A stretch of 54,233 bases of DNA, taken from assembly GCF_001954275.1 (NCBI RefSeq), contig NZ_MBEU01000026.1, forward strand, positions 1 through 54,233. The letters are read 5' to 3'. A model generated the notes under the pieces. It searched no databases and was not told where the DNA came from. It worked only from the letters and a program-made list of their open reading frames with translations. Origin of the DNA: Mycobacterium sp. IS-836 (GTDB taxonomy: Bacteria > Actinomycetota > Actinomycetes > Mycobacteriales > Mycobacteriaceae). This document shows positions 1-9,615 of this stretch, piece after piece (position 1 is the first letter of the stretch; every line of letters starts with the position of its first letter). Made by a program: the position numbers and the translations under genes.

Positions 1-426
1 CTGGCCACCCTGTTCCAGGCTGCCGATCTCGTTGCGGTGCCGAGCTATTCGGAGTCGTTCGGCTTGGTCGCCGTCGAAGCGCAGGCCTGCGAGACGCCGG
101 TCGTGGCGGCAGCGGTCGGCGGATTGCCGGTGGCGGTGCGCGACGGGGTCACCGGCGCCCTGGTGTCCGGCCACGACGTCGACCGCTGGGCGGCGGCCAT
201 CGACGGCCTGCTGCGCCTGCGCGACGAGCCGGCCGGGCGCGCGATGAGCCGCGCCGCCGCGGCCCACGCGGCGACGTTCTCGTGGGAGAACACCACCGAC
301 GCGCTGCTGGACAGCTACCGGCGCGCGATCGGCGACTTCGCCGCGGGGCGCCAGCGCCGGGTGCGGGACCGGGTGGCGGCGCGCAAGCCGCGCCGCTGGA
401 CCTCGCGGCGCGGGGTGGGCGCGTGA
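1..426 (+). CDS. mshA: MshA, D-inositol-3-phosphate glycosyltransferase (3' part only)
   Basis: Partial gene: the reading frame is already open at base 1, and 141 C-terminal residues are present. MshA transfers GlcNAc from UDP-GlcNAc to inositol-3-phosphate, the first step of mycothiol synthesis in the cytoplasm. The fragment holds the GT4 nucleotide-sugar motif E-x7-E (E18 and E26 of the fragment, within [17 protein letters not shown]) and the following glycine-rich turn. The tail after about residue 105 is basic and low in complexity. Identification rests on this motif plus the downstream order, which matches Rv0486-Rv0487. The stop codon overlaps the GTG of the next gene. Confidence 0.85.
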   Translation: MATLFQAADLVAVPSYSESFGLVAVEAQACETPVVAAAVGGLPVAVRDGVTGALVSGHDVDRWAAAIDGLLRLRDEPAGRAMSRAAAAHAATFSWENTTDALLDSYRRAIGDFAAGRQRRVRDRVAARKPRRWTSRRGVGA

Positions 427-932
427 ACTCCACTGTGCAGGCGGTGATCGAGCACGCCCTCCAGGCCAGTGGATTGACCTACTCGGAATTCCCTGGGGCA
501 CATGGCGGATTGCCGGGCCTGGTGGTCGAGCTGCCCGGCGAGCGCAAGCTCAAGACCAACACCATCCTGAGCATCGGCGAGCACTCGGTGCGCGTCGAGG
601 CGTTCGTGTGCCGCAAGCCCGACGAGAACCACGAGGGCGTCTACCGGTTTTTGCTCAAGCGCAACCGGCGGCTCTACGGGGTGGCCTACACGCTGGACAA
701 CGTCGGCGACATCTACCTGGTGGGCCGGATGTCGTTGGCCTCGGTGGATGCCGACGAGATCGACCGGGTGCTCGGACAGGTACTCGAGGCGGTGGATTCG
801 GACTTTAATACGTTGCTGGAGTTGGGTTTTCGCTCGTCGATCCAAAAGGAGTGGGAGTGGCGAGTGTCGCGCGGTGAGTCGCTGAAGAACCTGCAGGCCT
901 TCGCCCACCTGATCGACGACGAAGACGACTAA
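423..932 (+). CDS. YbjN-domain protein (Rv0487-like)
   Basis: A 169-residue cytoplasmic protein whose GTG start overlaps the mshA stop as GTGA, so the two are probably translationally coupled. I read the fold as YbjN/type III-chaperone-like, from the length and from alternating beta stretches around residues 40-110 (for example [20 protein letters not shown]). No catalytic motif is visible. The biochemical role is unknown; position after mshA is the only functional hint. H37Rv has a LysE-type gene (Rv0488) between this gene and gpm1; here only 24 bases separate them. Confidence 0.8.
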   Translation: MNSTVQAVIEHALQASGLTYSEFPGAHGGLPGLVVELPGERKLKTNTILSIGEHSVRVEAFVCRKPDENHEGVYRFLLKRNRRLYGVAYTLDNVGDIYLVGRMSLASVDADEIDRVLGQVLEAVDSDFNTLLELGFRSSIQKEWEWRVSRGESLKNLQAFAHLIDDEDD

Positions 933-956
933 AAGCCGCGTGAGAGACTAGCGCCC

Positions 957-1706
957 ATGGGTGACACCGCGACCTTGGTGCTGTTGCGCCACGGCGAAAG
1001 CGAATGGAACGCGAGCAATCAGTTCACCGGTTGGGTCGACGTCGACCTGACCGCCAAAGGCCGGACCGAGGCGATCCGGAGCGGCGAGCTGCTGGCCGAG
1101 CACAACCTGTTGCCCGATGTGCTCTACACCTCGCTGCTGCGTCGCGCGATCACCACCGCGCATCTCGCGCTGGACACCGCCGACCGGCTCTGGATTCCAG
1201 TGCGGCGCAGCTGGCGGCTCAACGAGCGCCACTACGGCGCGCTGCAAGGTCTGAACAAGGCCGAGACCCAGGCCCGCTACGGCGAAGAACAGTTCATGGC
1301 CTGGCGGCGCAGCTACGACACGCCGCCGCCGCCGATCGAACGGGGCAGCGAGTTCAGCCAGGACACCGACCCCCGCTACGCCGACATCGGCGGCGGTCCG
1401 CTGACCGAGTGCCTGGCCGACGTCGTGGCGCGGTTTCTGCCGTATTTCACCGACGTGATCGTCCCGGATCTGCGGACCGGCAAGACCGTGCTGATCGTCG
1501 CGCACGGCAACTCGCTGCGCGCCCTGGTCAAACACCTCGATGGGATGTCCGACGAGGAGATCGTCGGGCTGAACATCCCGACCGGCATTCCGCTGCGCTA
1601 CGACCTGGATGACGCGCTGCGCCCGACGGTGCCCGGCGGTACGTATCTGGACCCCGAGGCAGCGGCCGCCGGTGCCGCCGCGGTAGCCAGCCAAGGCCGT
1701 CGCTAG
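957..1706 (+). CDS. gpm1: 2,3-bisphosphoglycerate-dependent phosphoglycerate mutase
   Basis: A 249-residue dPGM-type enzyme of glycolysis and gluconeogenesis that interconverts 3- and 2-phosphoglycerate. The phosphohistidine motif [10 protein letters not shown] is near the N-terminus (H12), and the second catalytic histidine lies in [10 protein letters not shown] (H183). [11 protein letters not shown] and GGPLTECL are typical dPGM segments. The length matches the family. The ATG at 957 has no clear Shine-Dalgarno sequence. The gene lies upstream of senX3, as in H37Rv. Confidence 0.95.
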   Translation: MGDTATLVLLRHGESEWNASNQFTGWVDVDLTAKGRTEAIRSGELLAEHNLLPDVLYTSLLRRAITTAHLALDTADRLWIPVRRSWRLNERHYGALQGLNKAETQARYGEEQFMAWRRSYDTPPPPIERGSEFSQDTDPRYADIGGGPLTECLADVVARFLPYFTDVIVPDLRTGKTVLIVAHGNSLRALVKHLDGMSDEEIVGLNIPTGIPLRYDLDDALRPTVPGGTYLDPEAAAAGAAAVASQGRR

Positions 1707-1762
1707 TTTTTGCCCGTTTCTTCGTTGCCCGCGGCTGACGTGCCGATAGTGTGCTTTACGGC

Positions 1763-1790
1763 CCCGTTTGCCAAACAGGGCGTAAACGGG
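1763..1790. promoter_or_regulatory. Inverted repeat in the senX3 upstream region
   Basis: CCCGTTT (1763-1769) and AAACGGG (1784-1790) form a 7-bp inverted repeat with a 14-nt spacer, about 90 bases before senX3 in the 175-base gap after gpm1. It could be an operator, for example for RegX3 autoregulation, or a weak hairpin ending gpm1. No T-run follows, so I favour a regulatory role, with low certainty. Confidence 0.3.
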
Positions 1791-1881
1791 AGCCGAACAC
1801 CTGTAGCTCAGGATGTGACTTGTCCGATTTTGGCCTCGCTCCGCTAGGGCGGCGTTAAGGAAGATTTGTAGGATTTTCTAT

Positions 1882-3105
1882 GTGACTGTGTTCTCGGCGC
1901 TGTTGCTGGCCGGGGTCTTGTCCGTGCTGGCGCTGGCCGCAGGTGTTGCGGTCGGCACCCGGCTGTCGCCTCGGATGGTGCAACGCCGCCAGCGGGTGGC
2001 CACAGAATGGACAGGAATCACCGTCGCGCAGATGCTGCAGCGGATCGTGACGCTGATGCCGCTGGGCGTGGCGGTGGTGGATTCCCATCGCGACGTCGTC
2101 TATCTCAACGAGCGCGCCACGGAATTGGGTCTGGTGCGGGATCGTCAGCTCGACGACCAGGCCTGGCAGGCGGCGCAGCAGGCGCTGAGTGGTCTCGACG
2201 CCGAGTTCGACATGCAGCCCGCCAAACGCCAGAACAATGGCCGCTCCGGGCTCGCGGTGCACGGGCAGGCCCGGCTGCTCAGCGACGAGGACCGCCGGTT
2301 CGCCGTGGTCTTCGTTCACGACCAGTCGGACTACGCCCGCATGGAGGCCACGCGGCGCGACTTCGTCGCCAACGTCAGCCACGAGCTCAAGACCCCGGTC
2401 GGCGCCATGGCCGTGCTTGCGGAGGCCTTGCTGGCTTCGTCGGATGACTCCGACACCGTTCGCCGGTTTGCCGAGAAGGTGCTGATCGAGGCCAACCGGC
2501 TGGGCGACATGGTCGCCGAGCTGATCGAGCTGTCCCGGCTGCAGGGCGCCGAGCGGTTGCCCAACGTCACCGAAGTTGACGTCGATACCGTTGTGTCCGA
2601 AGCGATTTCACGCCACAAGGTGGCCGCCGACAATGCGCAGATCCAGGTCCGCACCGACGCGCCCAGCGGGTTGCGCGTGCTGGGCGATGAAACCCTGCTG
2701 GTGACCGCGCTGGCCAACCTGGTCTCCAATGCGATCGCGTATTCCGCGCCGGGCTCGCCGGTGTCGATCAGTCGCCGCCGCCGCGGGGACAACATCGAGA
2801 TCGCCGTTACCGACCGGGGCATCGGCATCGCGCTCGAAGACCAGGAACGAGTCTTCGAGCGCTTCTTCCGGGGCGACAAGGCGCGTTCGCGGGCCACCGG
2901 CGGCAGCGGGCTGGGGCTGGCCATCGTCAAACACGTCGCGGCCAATCACAACGGCAGCATCGGCGTGTGGAGCAAGCCGGGCACCGGCTCGACGTTCACC
3001 TTGTCCATCCCGGCCTATCGGGACGACGACGACCCACCAGAGCAACCGAGGGGCCGTGAGGTGCGGCCCCATCGGTCCCAACGAGAGGAAGAGCTAAGTA
3101 GATGA
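1882..3105 (+). CDS. senX3: SenX3 sensor histidine kinase
   Basis: A 407-residue membrane histidine kinase that, in mycobacteria, senses phosphate limitation together with the Pst system and phosphorylates RegX3. Residues 1-25 form an N-terminal membrane segment. A PAS-like region spans about 45-150. The H-box [12 protein letters not shown] contains the phosphoacceptor H167. The ATPase domain shows the N-box ([12 protein letters not shown]), G1 (DRGIGIA), F (FERFFRG) and G2 ([12 protein letters not shown]) boxes. The GTG at 1882 gives the known N-terminus [13 protein letters not shown]. Its stop overlaps the regX3 start as ATGA. Confidence 0.97.
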   Translation: MTVFSALLLAGVLSVLALAAGVAVGTRLSPRMVQRRQRVATEWTGITVAQMLQRIVTLMPLGVAVVDSHRDVVYLNERATELGLVRDRQLDDQAWQAAQQALSGLDAEFDMQPAKRQNNGRSGLAVHGQARLLSDEDRRFAVVFVHDQSDYARMEATRRDFVANVSHELKTPVGAMAVLAEALLASSDDSDTVRRFAEKVLIEANRLGDMVAELIELSRLQGAERLPNVTEVDVDTVVSEAISRHKVAADNAQIQVRTDAPSGLRVLGDETLLVTALANLVSNAIAYSAPGSPVSISRRRRGDNIEIAVTDRGIGIALEDQERVFERFFRGDKARSRATGGSGLGLAIVKHVAANHNGSIGVWSKPGTGSTFTLSIPAYRDDDDPPEQPRGREVRPHRSQREEELSR

Positions 3106-3785
3106 CCAGTGTGCTGATCGTCGAAGACGAGGAGTCACTTGCCGATCCGCTGGCATTTCTCCTGCGTAAGGAGGGCTTCGAGGCCACGGTAGTGACCGAC
3201 GGGCAGGCGGCGCTCGCCGAGTTCGAGCGGGCCGGCGCCGACATCGTGCTGCTCGATTTGATGCTGCCGGGGATTTCCGGCACCGATGTGTGCAAGCAGC
3301 TGCGTGCCCGTTCCAGCGTGCCCGTGATCATGGTGACCGCTCGCGACAGCGAGATCGACAAGGTTGTCGGGCTGGAACTGGGCGCGGACGACTATGTGAC
3401 AAAGCCGTACTCGGCCCGCGAGTTGATCGCCCGGATCCGTGCGGTGCTGCGCCGCGGCGGTGACGACGACTCCGAAATCAGCGACGGCGTGCTGGAATCC
3501 GGCCCGGTGCGCATGGATGTCGAGCGGCATGTCGTGTCCGTCAACGGTGACACAATCACGTTGCCGCTCAAGGAATTCGACTTGCTGGAATACCTGATGC
3601 GCAACAGCGGCCGGGTGCTGACCCGCGGGCAGCTCATCGATCGTGTGTGGGGCGCGGACTACGTCGGCGACACCAAGACGCTCGACGTCCACGTCAAGCG
3701 GCTGCGGTCGAAGATCGAGGCCGACCCGGCCAACCCGGTGCACCTGGTGACGGTGCGGGGATTGGGCTACAAGCTCGAGGGCTAG
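3102..3785 (+). CDS. regX3: RegX3 response regulator
   Basis: A 227-residue OmpR/PhoB-family regulator, partner of SenX3. The receiver domain (1-120) has the acidic pocket EDEE, the phosphoacceptor D52 in [10 protein letters not shown], and K in the TKPYSARE loop. The C-terminal winged helix (about 130-225) includes [20 protein letters not shown] and [12 protein letters not shown]. The ATG overlaps the senX3 stop by 4 bases, with AGAGGAAGAG as the ribosome site. It ends two bases before the converging oxidoreductase gene, so no separate terminator fits. Confidence 0.97.
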   Translation: MTSVLIVEDEESLADPLAFLLRKEGFEATVVTDGQAALAEFERAGADIVLLDLMLPGISGTDVCKQLRARSSVPVIMVTARDSEIDKVVGLELGADDYVTKPYSARELIARIRAVLRRGGDDDSEISDGVLESGPVRMDVERHVVSVNGDTITLPLKEFDLLEYLMRNSGRVLTRGQLIDRVWGADYVGDTKTLDVHVKRLRSKIEADPANPVHLVTVRGLGYKLEG

Positions 3786-3787
3786 CC

Positions 3788-5650
3788 CTAGGCGCACACT
3801 CGATTACCGACGACCTCGTCGGCGACGGCCAGCGCCAGCGCCATGATCGACACCTGCGGGTTCACCTCCGGGCAGCTGGGCAGGATCGACGCATCGGCCA
3901 CCCAGACGCCGTCGACTCCGCGCAGCCGTCCGGTCTCGTCGACCGGACACCGTTGCGAATCGGCGCCCGCGGCGGCGGTGCCCGTCGGATGGAACGCGGC
4001 AAGGTGCAGGCTCCGGGGGTTGCTGCGCCGCAGCGCGTCCTGCAGCGCGGGCAGCGACGTGACCGTCGTCGCGCCGGGCAAACCCGTCAGCACCTCGACG
4101 GCGCCGGCGGCGAACAGCAGCCGCCCCATGGCCTCGACCGCGACCACCACCTTGGCGATGTCGTCCCGGGTGATGTTGTAGCGCACCAGCGTTTCGCCCC
4201 GCGGCGAATGCACCGAGCCGACACCGCGATCGGCGATCATGGCGCCGAACGTGGCGACCTGGGGCGCCCGGTCGAGCCACCCGAGCAGCTCGGCGCCATA
4301 TCCCGGAAAGACCATCGAGCCCATGCCGGGCGGCGTGGACGTCGCTTCAATCAGCACGCCATCCGACTCGTGGAACTCGTGGACGGCGGCGCTCTGCAGC
4401 ACGCCGTGCCACGCGACCACGTCGTCGTCGAAGCGCCCGGCGAGCATCGTCGCCGGATGCAGCGCAAGGTTACGGCCGAGGCGCGGATGCGCGCCAAGAC
4501 CGCTGCGCCGCAACAACATTGGTGTCTCGGTGGCCCCGGCGGCGACAATGACGGTGTCCGCAAGGATGTCAACCGCGGTTCCGTCGGGACGACGGGCGCG
4601 CACCCCGCGGGCGCGCCCGCCCTCGTGCAGCACGCGCTCGGCGCGCGCGTGCGAGATGATCCGCGCGCCCGCCGCGCAGGCCTGGGGCAGCGCGTTGAGG
4701 TGTACACCGAACTTGGCGTTGCGCGGACAACCGATCGCGCACTGGCAACAGCCCTCGCACCCCGGCGCGTTGCGCGGAATGGGCGCCGCCCGCCAGCCCA
4801 GCGACGAAGCGGCATCGAGCAGCAGGCGCCCATTGCGGCCCATGATCTGTAGCGGTACCGGCGCGACCCGCAGCGTGTGCTCGACGTCGTCGAGGTGGGC
4901 GCCCAGCCGGTCGGGGTCGGCCAGGCCCAGCCCGAATTCGTCGCGCCAGCGCCGCTGCACGGTCAACGGCGGCCGGTAGCAGGTGCCGGAATTCACGACG
5001 GTGGTGCCGCCGACCGCCCGCCCGATCGGCAGCACCACGGACGGGCGTCCCAGCGCGACGGTGGCCCCGGCGCCGCGGTACAGCCCGGCGTAGCGATCGA
5101 TCGGGTGAGTGGAACGGAACTCCTCGACCGTCCAGCGGCGTCCCTCTTCGAGCACCACGGTGTCGATGCCGGCGCGGGCCAGCGTGCGGGCCACCATCGC
5201 GCCGCCGGCGCCGGACCCGATGACCACGGCGCCGGTGGTGACGACGGAGGGGCTCTCGGTGGATGGGATGACCGTCAACGGCGCATCGGGGCGCGCCACG
5301 TCGTGCCGCTGGGCGCGGGCGAGCAATTCCGGCGCATAGGTGTCGGCGCCGTTGGCCAGCAACACGATTGCCTTCATGGCCTCGACGGCCACGGTCGCAT
5401 CGGGGTTGAGGGCGGCGACCCGGCGCAGCACCCGATCCCGTTGGTCGGGACCAAGCCGCGCCAGCGATCGGCCGGTGGTCAGGTAGCTCGCCGCCCCCAC
5501 GGACGCCAGCCCGGCGCGCAGCGCCAGCCGTGACGTCGCCGGCAGCCGCGCGAGGTAGCGGGCGACGCGATCGGCCAGCTGCGCCGGTGGCGGCCCGCCG
5601 TGCTCTTCGGGGAGCAACGCGGTGCCGAACGACGCGGCAAGACGGTTCAT
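3788..5650 (-). CDS. GMC-family FAD-dependent oxidoreductase (Rv0492c-like)
   Basis: A 620-residue flavoenzyme, probably an alcohol or sterol/lipid oxidase or dehydrogenase. The FAD-binding motif GAVVIGSGAGGAMVARTL is at about residue 160, and GRAVGGTTVVNSGTC is a second GMC signature. The C-terminal part carries HPTGTAAAG and the VADASILP...NPQVSIMALA block that closes GMC proteins. A cysteine cluster, CEGCCQCAIGCP, lies mid-protein as in long-chain alcohol oxidases. I chose the ATG at 5650 (MNRLAASFGT) because the upstream gene's stop overlaps it; the longer frame to 5815 runs through that gene. It is last in a three-gene operon opposite the GntR regulator. Substrate unknown. Confidence 0.9.
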   Translation of the reverse strand: MNRLAASFGTALLPEEHGGPPPAQLADRVARYLARLPATSRLALRAGLASVGAASYLTTGRSLARLGPDQRDRVLRRVAALNPDATVAVEAMKAIVLLANGADTYAPELLARAQRHDVARPDAPLTVIPSTESPSVVTTGAVVIGSGAGGAMVARTLARAGIDTVVLEEGRRWTVEEFRSTHPIDRYAGLYRGAGATVALGRPSVVLPIGRAVGGTTVVNSGTCYRPPLTVQRRWRDEFGLGLADPDRLGAHLDDVEHTLRVAPVPLQIMGRNGRLLLDAASSLGWRAAPIPRNAPGCEGCCQCAIGCPRNAKFGVHLNALPQACAAGARIISHARAERVLHEGGRARGVRARRPDGTAVDILADTVIVAAGATETPMLLRRSGLGAHPRLGRNLALHPATMLAGRFDDDVVAWHGVLQSAAVHEFHESDGVLIEATSTPPGMGSMVFPGYGAELLGWLDRAPQVATFGAMIADRGVGSVHSPRGETLVRYNITRDDIAKVVVAVEAMGRLLFAAGAVEVLTGLPGATTVTSLPALQDALRRSNPRSLHLAAFHPTGTAAAGADSQRCPVDETGRLRGVDGVWVADASILPSCPEVNPQVSIMALALAVADEVVGNRVCA

Positions 5651-5976
5651 ATCAGACGGCCGAGCCGTCGGCCGAGCTTGATGAAGAACGGGTATGTGGC
5701 GAAGATCGCCCCGGCCGCCGCGTGCAGCGGCCAGCGTGCCTCGGCGGTATTCACGCCGAAAACCCCGCTGTTCCACATGAAGTCGCGGCCATTGCGGGCG
5801 CGGAACGGTCGCCACAGGATGCCGAGTCCAGGCACGTTGTTGTAGAGCCCGAACGAGCCGCCGAAGAAGACGCCGAGCACGCCGGCCTCGGCGACGTCGC
5901 GGCGATCGCTGGGCACGTTGCGTTCGATCAGCACTCCGGCGGCGACCAGCAGCGGCGGGTCAAGCACGAAACTCAT
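5647..5976 (-). CDS. Small conserved protein (Rv0492A-like)
   Basis: A 109-residue protein with overlapping stops and starts on both sides (ATGA at 5973-5976 and 5647-5650), so it is expressed with its neighbours. It has one hydrophobic stretch near the N-terminus, a glycine/aromatic-rich centre (GVFFGGSFGLYNNVPGLGILWRP) and a C-terminal hydrophobic segment (LHAAAGAIFATYPFFI), suggesting membrane association. I recognise no domain. It may be an accessory subunit for the oxidoreductase encoded downstream. Confidence 0.8.
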   Translation of the reverse strand: MSFVLDPPLLVAAGVLIERNVPSDRRDVAEAGVLGVFFGGSFGLYNNVPGLGILWRPFRARNGRDFMWNSGVFGVNTAEARWPLHAAAGAIFATYPFFIKLGRRLGRLI

Positions 5977-6929
5977 TGTGGTGTCCTTTCATTGACGACG
6001 GGCGCCTCGGCGCCGCGCAGGCCGACTTCGGCATGTCCGGTTGCGAGCACCGACCAGTGCCGGTCGTCGATCTCGACGTGGACGTCGGCCTGCTCGGTGT
6101 TGGTGCACACCGCGGTGCCGCCGTCGGGGTCGGTGTAGTGCAGACTCACGCACTTCTCCGGCGGCTGGTCGACGCGGATCAGCACCCGGCGGCCGCCGAT
6201 GCGTCCCTCCAACTGCCAGTGCCGCAAGCCGAGCGTGGTCCGCATCCGTAACGACGGCAAAGGGCTTGCGGGCCAATCCTTTCCGTCAATGCGGAAGCGG
6301 ACGAACGCCATCGGTGCGAGCCTGCGCAATCCCGGCTTGTGCGAGACCGCGGTGACCGCCTCGAGGATGTCGCCGCCCCCGAGATCGGCGTGGATCCATC
6401 CCCAGCGTTTGGCGTTGCCGTGCCCGTAGATGTGGGCGACGCCGCCGCGCCAGCCGTCGACGCGGTGGGCGGCATCGCCGACACTGAGCGAGCCGGTGAA
6501 GTCGGCGGTCGGGGCGAGGACCACCTGGGCGCCCGGCAGCAGCTCGCGCTCCCACGCCGCGCGGGGAAACGTCCACAGCGGCGCGCCGTCGTCGCGCCAG
6601 CGCAGGTCCCATCCGAGCGATCCCGCGTGCCCGGTCAGCTCGTCGGGCCCCACCCGCGCGCCGGCAGCGGTGAACCAGGCCGTGTCGGTCCCAGGCCGGG
6701 CGGGCTCGGGACCGAACCGCTCGGTGCGCGGCGGGCCGTCGGGCGGGAACCAGGTCGCCCAGCCGTGCGCGTAGGGCGCCCGGGGGCCCGGCAGGGGCGC
6801 GACCGTCTCGCAGTGGATCCACAGGGCCGCGCGCGTCAGCGGATCCGACAACGTGGCGTACCAGACTTCGAGGCGCCCGGGCTTGCCGCGCCAGCGCGGG
6901 AACGCGGCGGATCGCCAGTCGTCGTTCAC
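5973..6929 (-). CDS. Conserved protein, possible lipocalin/CrtC-like fold (Rv0493c-like)
   Basis: A 318-residue protein with many Trp and Gly residues and alternating strands. The segment [23 protein letters not shown] and the general length recall AttH/CrtC-type double lipocalin proteins that handle isoprenoid or lipid substrates; this is an impression, not an assignment. I chose the GTG at 6929 because AGGTGAAG lies just before it; the frame extends to a TTG at 6968 inside the divergent operator. First gene of the operon with Rv0492A- and Rv0492c-like genes, probably repressed by the divergent FadR-type regulator. Confidence 0.75.
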   Translation of the reverse strand: MNDDWRSAAFPRWRGKPGRLEVWYATLSDPLTRAALWIHCETVAPLPGPRAPYAHGWATWFPPDGPPRTERFGPEPARPGTDTAWFTAAGARVGPDELTGHAGSLGWDLRWRDDGAPLWTFPRAAWERELLPGAQVVLAPTADFTGSLSVGDAAHRVDGWRGGVAHIYGHGNAKRWGWIHADLGGGDILEAVTAVSHKPGLRRLAPMAFVRFRIDGKDWPASPLPSLRMRTTLGLRHWQLEGRIGGRRVLIRVDQPPEKCVSLHYTDPDGGTAVCTNTEQADVHVEIDDRHWSVLATGHAEVGLRGAEAPVVNERTPQ

Positions 6930-6951
6930 CGCTTCACCTGCCCGTCGGTTG

Positions 6952-6969
6952 TATATTGGTTGAGCCAAT
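6952..6969. promoter_or_regulatory. Promoter and operator at the GntR gene start
   Basis: TATATT (6952-6957) is a good -10 for the rightward gene, with its ATG ten bases further on. ATTGG-TTGAG-CCAAT (6955-6969) is a perfect 5-bp inverted repeat overlapping the -10 and the ATG, and TGGTT/AACCA (6958-6975) forms a wider repeat. A FadR-type dimer bound here would block its own transcription and could affect the leftward operon 23 bases away. The function is inferred from position. Confidence 0.5.
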
Positions 6970-7690
6970 GAACCAGTCTAGTGCGTTGCAGCCTCCCGAC
7001 CGCCAGCGGGTGGACGAACAGATCGCGGCGTCGATCGCCGACGCGATCCTCGACGGCGTCTTCCCGCCCGGTTCGACGCTGCCGCCGGAACGGGAGCTGG
7101 CCGAGCAGCTCGACGTCAACCGCACCTCGCTGCGCCAGGGCCTGGCCCGGCTGCAGCAGATGGGGCTGATCGAGGCTCGGCACGGCAGCGGCAACGTGGT
7201 GCGCGACCCCGAGGGGCTGACCCATCCCGCCGTCGTCGAGGCGCTGGTCCGCAAACTGGGCCCGGAGTTCCTGGTCGAGCTGCTGGAGATCCGCGCGGCG
7301 CTGGGCCCGTTGATCGGACGCCTGGCGGCGCAACGGCACGCGCCCGAGGACGCCGACGCGTTACGTGCCGCGCTGGCCGCGGTGGCCGAGGCCGATAGCG
7401 CCGCAACGCGCCAGGCCGCCGACCTCGCCTACTTCCGGGTGCTCATCCACAGCACCGGCAACCGCGCCCTGGGGTTGATGTACCGCTGGGTCGAGCACGC
7501 CTTCGGCGGCCGCGAGCACGAGCTGACCGGGGCCTACGACGACGCCGGCCCGGTGGTGGCCGACCTGCGGGCGATCACCGAGGCGGTGCTGGCGCGCGAC
7601 GCGGCGGCCGGCGCCACAGCCGTCGAGACGTACCTGCAAGCCAGCGCGATGCGAATGGTGTTGTCCTACAACAAGAAACGAGCGACGTGA
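6968..7690 (+). CDS. FadR-subfamily GntR transcriptional regulator (Rv0494-like)
   Basis: A 240-residue regulator. The N-terminal winged HTH (about residues 13-80) reads [44 protein letters not shown], the classic GntR pattern. The C-terminal half is an alpha-helical FCD/FadR-like effector domain. H37Rv Rv0494 is reported as a long-chain-fatty-acid-responsive autorepressor. The ATG at 6968 has no Shine-Dalgarno and follows a TATATT -10 closely, so the mRNA is leaderless or nearly so. The divergent lipid-oxidoreductase operon is the likely co-target. Confidence 0.92.
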   Translation: MNQSSALQPPDRQRVDEQIAASIADAILDGVFPPGSTLPPERELAEQLDVNRTSLRQGLARLQQMGLIEARHGSGNVVRDPEGLTHPAVVEALVRKLGPEFLVELLEIRAALGPLIGRLAAQRHAPEDADALRAALAAVAEADSAATRQAADLAYFRVLIHSTGNRALGLMYRWVEHAFGGREHELTGAYDDAGPVVADLRAITEAVLARDAAAGATAVETYLQASAMRMVLSYNKKRAT

Positions 7691-7693
7691 ACG

Positions 7694-8572
7694 CTACTCG
7701 GCGAGCCGGGTCGCCGGGTGCACCGCGATGAGGCCTAACTTGCTGCGGCGCTTGCACATCGCCGCCAGTTCCGCATAGGCCTTGGCGCCGAGCAGTTCGG
7801 TGAGCTCGTCGGCGAGGCTTTCCCAGACCTGTTTGGCGCCGATGTGGGTGGCCGGGTCGCCCGTGCAGTACCAATGCAAGTCGGCGCCACCGGATCCCCA
7901 GCCGCGCCGATCGAACTCGGTGACGGTGGTCTTGAGGATCTCGCTGCCGTCGGGCCGGGTAACCCACTCCTGGCTGCGCCGGATCGGCAGCTGCCAGCAC
8001 ACGTCGGGCTTCATCGTCAGCGGCGGCACGCCCAGCTTGAGGGCCTTGCTGTGCAGCGCGCAGCCGGGGCCGCCGGCGAAGCCGGGCCGGTTCAAGAAAA
8101 TGCACGCGTCCTTGTGTTTGCGGGTGCGGTATTGCGGTTGGCCCTCATGCTCGTCGAGCTCCAGGTAGCCCTTGCGGCCCAACCCCTTTTCGCGGAATTG
8201 CCAGTCGTCGGCCGTGAGCTTTTTCACCGCGTCGTCCAAGCGGGCGCGGTCGTCGTCATCGCACAGGAACGCACCGTGCGAACAGCACCCGTCGTCGGGA
8301 CGGCCTTCGACGGTGCCGCGGCAGGCCGGCGTGCCGAATACACACGTCCAGCGGGACAGCAGCCATGTGAGATCGGCCGCAATCAGGTGCTCGGGGTTAT
8401 CCGGGTCATAGAACTCCACCCATTCGCGGGCGAAATCCAATTCGACTTCTTGCCCCGGCTCGAGATGCGAATTCGCCACGCACTCAACGTTAGACCACAA
8501 TTCGTGTTCGCTGACCCGCCGACACTCGGGCGGCTCGCGGCCCCGGACACAGCGGGGCGCGAGAGGCCCCAC
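7694..8572 (-). CDS. Cysteine-rich conserved protein (Rv0495c-like)
   Basis: A protein of about 292 residues. Conserved cysteines fall in [46 protein letters not shown] and DVCWQLP, a pattern that suggests bound zinc or iron as in YkgJ/DUF3109-type cysteine-cluster proteins. The C-terminus is helical. The start is uncertain: I use the GTG at 8572, giving a length near that of the M. tuberculosis protein, but there is no clear ribosome site and the frame is open to 8701. It diverges from the ppx-like gene with only 26 bases between start codons. Confidence 0.85.
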   Translation of the reverse strand: MGPLAPRCVRGREPPECRRVSEHELWSNVECVANSHLEPGQEVELDFAREWVEFYDPDNPEHLIAADLTWLLSRWTCVFGTPACRGTVEGRPDDGCCSHGAFLCDDDDRARLDDAVKKLTADDWQFREKGLGRKGYLELDEHEGQPQYRTRKHKDACIFLNRPGFAGGPGCALHSKALKLGVPPLTMKPDVCWQLPIRRSQEWVTRPDGSEILKTTVTEFDRRGWGSGGADLHWYCTGDPATHIGAKQVWESLADELTELLGAKAYAELAAMCKRRSKLGLIAVHPATRLAE

Positions 8573-8586
8573 GCCGCCGCACCGAT

Positions 8587-8592
8587 TAGGTT
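8587..8592 (+). promoter_or_regulatory. Candidate -10 element for a leaderless ppx-like mRNA
   Basis: TAGGTT followed by six bases and the GTG at 8599. This TANNNT-N6-start spacing places transcription initiation at the start codon, and no Shine-Dalgarno is present. The same arrangement occurs at 13945, 37913 and 49574. Confidence 0.45.
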
Positions 8593-8598
8593 GTTCAT

Positions 8599-9615
8599 GT
8601 GCGATTGGGCGTGCTCGACGTGGGTAGCAACACGGTCCATCTGCTGGTGGTCGATGCCCACCGCGGTGGACATCCCACGCCCATGAGTTCAACGAAGGCA
8701 ACGCTGCGGCTTTCGGAATCCCTCGACAGTTCCGGCAAGATCACCAAACGCGGCGCCGAAAAACTGATTTCCACCATCGACGAATTCGCCAAGATCGCCG
8801 ACAGCTCCGGCTGCGAGGAGCTGATGGCCTTTGCCACTTCCGCGGTGCGCGACGCCGAGAATTCCGACGACGTGCTGGCCCGGGTGCGCAAGGAGACCGG
8901 AGTCGAGCTGGAGGTGCTACGCGGCGTCGACGAGTCGCGGCTGACCTTCCTGGCGGTGCGGCGGTGGTACGGGTGGAGCGCGGGGCGGATCGTCAACCTC
9001 GACATCGGCGGCGGCTCGCTGGAACTGTCCAGCGGCGTCGACGAGGAGCCCGAGATCGCGTTGTCCCTGCCGCTGGGCGCCGGTCGGCTGACCCGCGAGT
9101 GGCTGGCCGAGGACCCGCCCGGCCGGCGCCGGGTGGCGATGCTGCGCGATTGGCTGGATGCCGAGCTGGCCGACGCCAGTGCCACCGTTCTCGACGCCGG
9201 CGCCCCGGACCTGGCCGTCGCAACCTCGAAGACGTTCCGCTCGCTGGCGCGGCTGACCGGCGCGGCCCCGTCGGCGGCCGGACCCCGGGTGAAGCGGACG
9301 CTGACGTCCAACGGCCTCAGGCAACTCATATCTTTCATCTCTAGGATGACCACCGCTGACCGAGCTGAACTGGAAGGAGTCAGCGCCGAGCGGGCCCCGC
9401 AGATCGTGGCGGGCGCCCTGGTGGCGGAGGCGAGCATGCGAGCGCTGTCGATCGAAACGGTGGATATCTGCCCGTGGGCATTACGGGAGGGTCTCATCTT
9501 GCGCAAACTCGACAGCGAAGCCGACGGAACGGCCCTCGTCGAGACCTCCGTGCGCGATGCTGGAGGCAAGAAGGTTGATCGGAATGCGAACCGATCGAGA
9601 GGCGACAAACCATGA
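8599..9615 (+). CDS. ppx: Ppx/GppA-family exopolyphosphatase (Rv0496, PPX1-like)
   Basis: A 338-residue cytoplasmic phosphatase of the Ppx/GppA branch of the actin/Hsp70 ATPase fold, probably hydrolysing short-chain polyphosphate. The phosphate-1 loop is [15 protein letters not shown] at the N-terminus and the phosphate-2 motif is [13 protein letters not shown] (about residues 130-145). It is a short-form enzyme without the C-terminal HD domain. The GTG start is probably leaderless. The stop overlaps the next gene's ATG (ATGA). Location next to senX3-regX3 fits a phosphate theme. Confidence 0.92.
   Translation: MRLGVLDVGSNTVHLLVVDAHRGGHPTPMSSTKATLRLSESLDSSGKITKRGAEKLISTIDEFAKIADSSGCEELMAFATSAVRDAENSDDVLARVRKETGVELEVLRGVDESRLTFLAVRRWYGWSAGRIVNLDIGGGSLELSSGVDEEPEIALSLPLGAGRLTREWLAEDPPGRRRVAMLRDWLDAELADASATVLDAGAPDLAVATSKTFRSLARLTGAAPSAAGPRVKRTLTSNGLRQLISFISRMTTADRAELEGVSAERAPQIVAGALVAEASMRALSIETVDICPWALREGLILRKLDSEADGTALVETSVRDAGGKKVDRNANRSRGDKP

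Noticed and set aside
5651..5815. Longer start for the GMC oxidoreductase
   Set aside because: It would lie inside the upstream small gene, whose stop forms an ATGA overlap with the chosen start.
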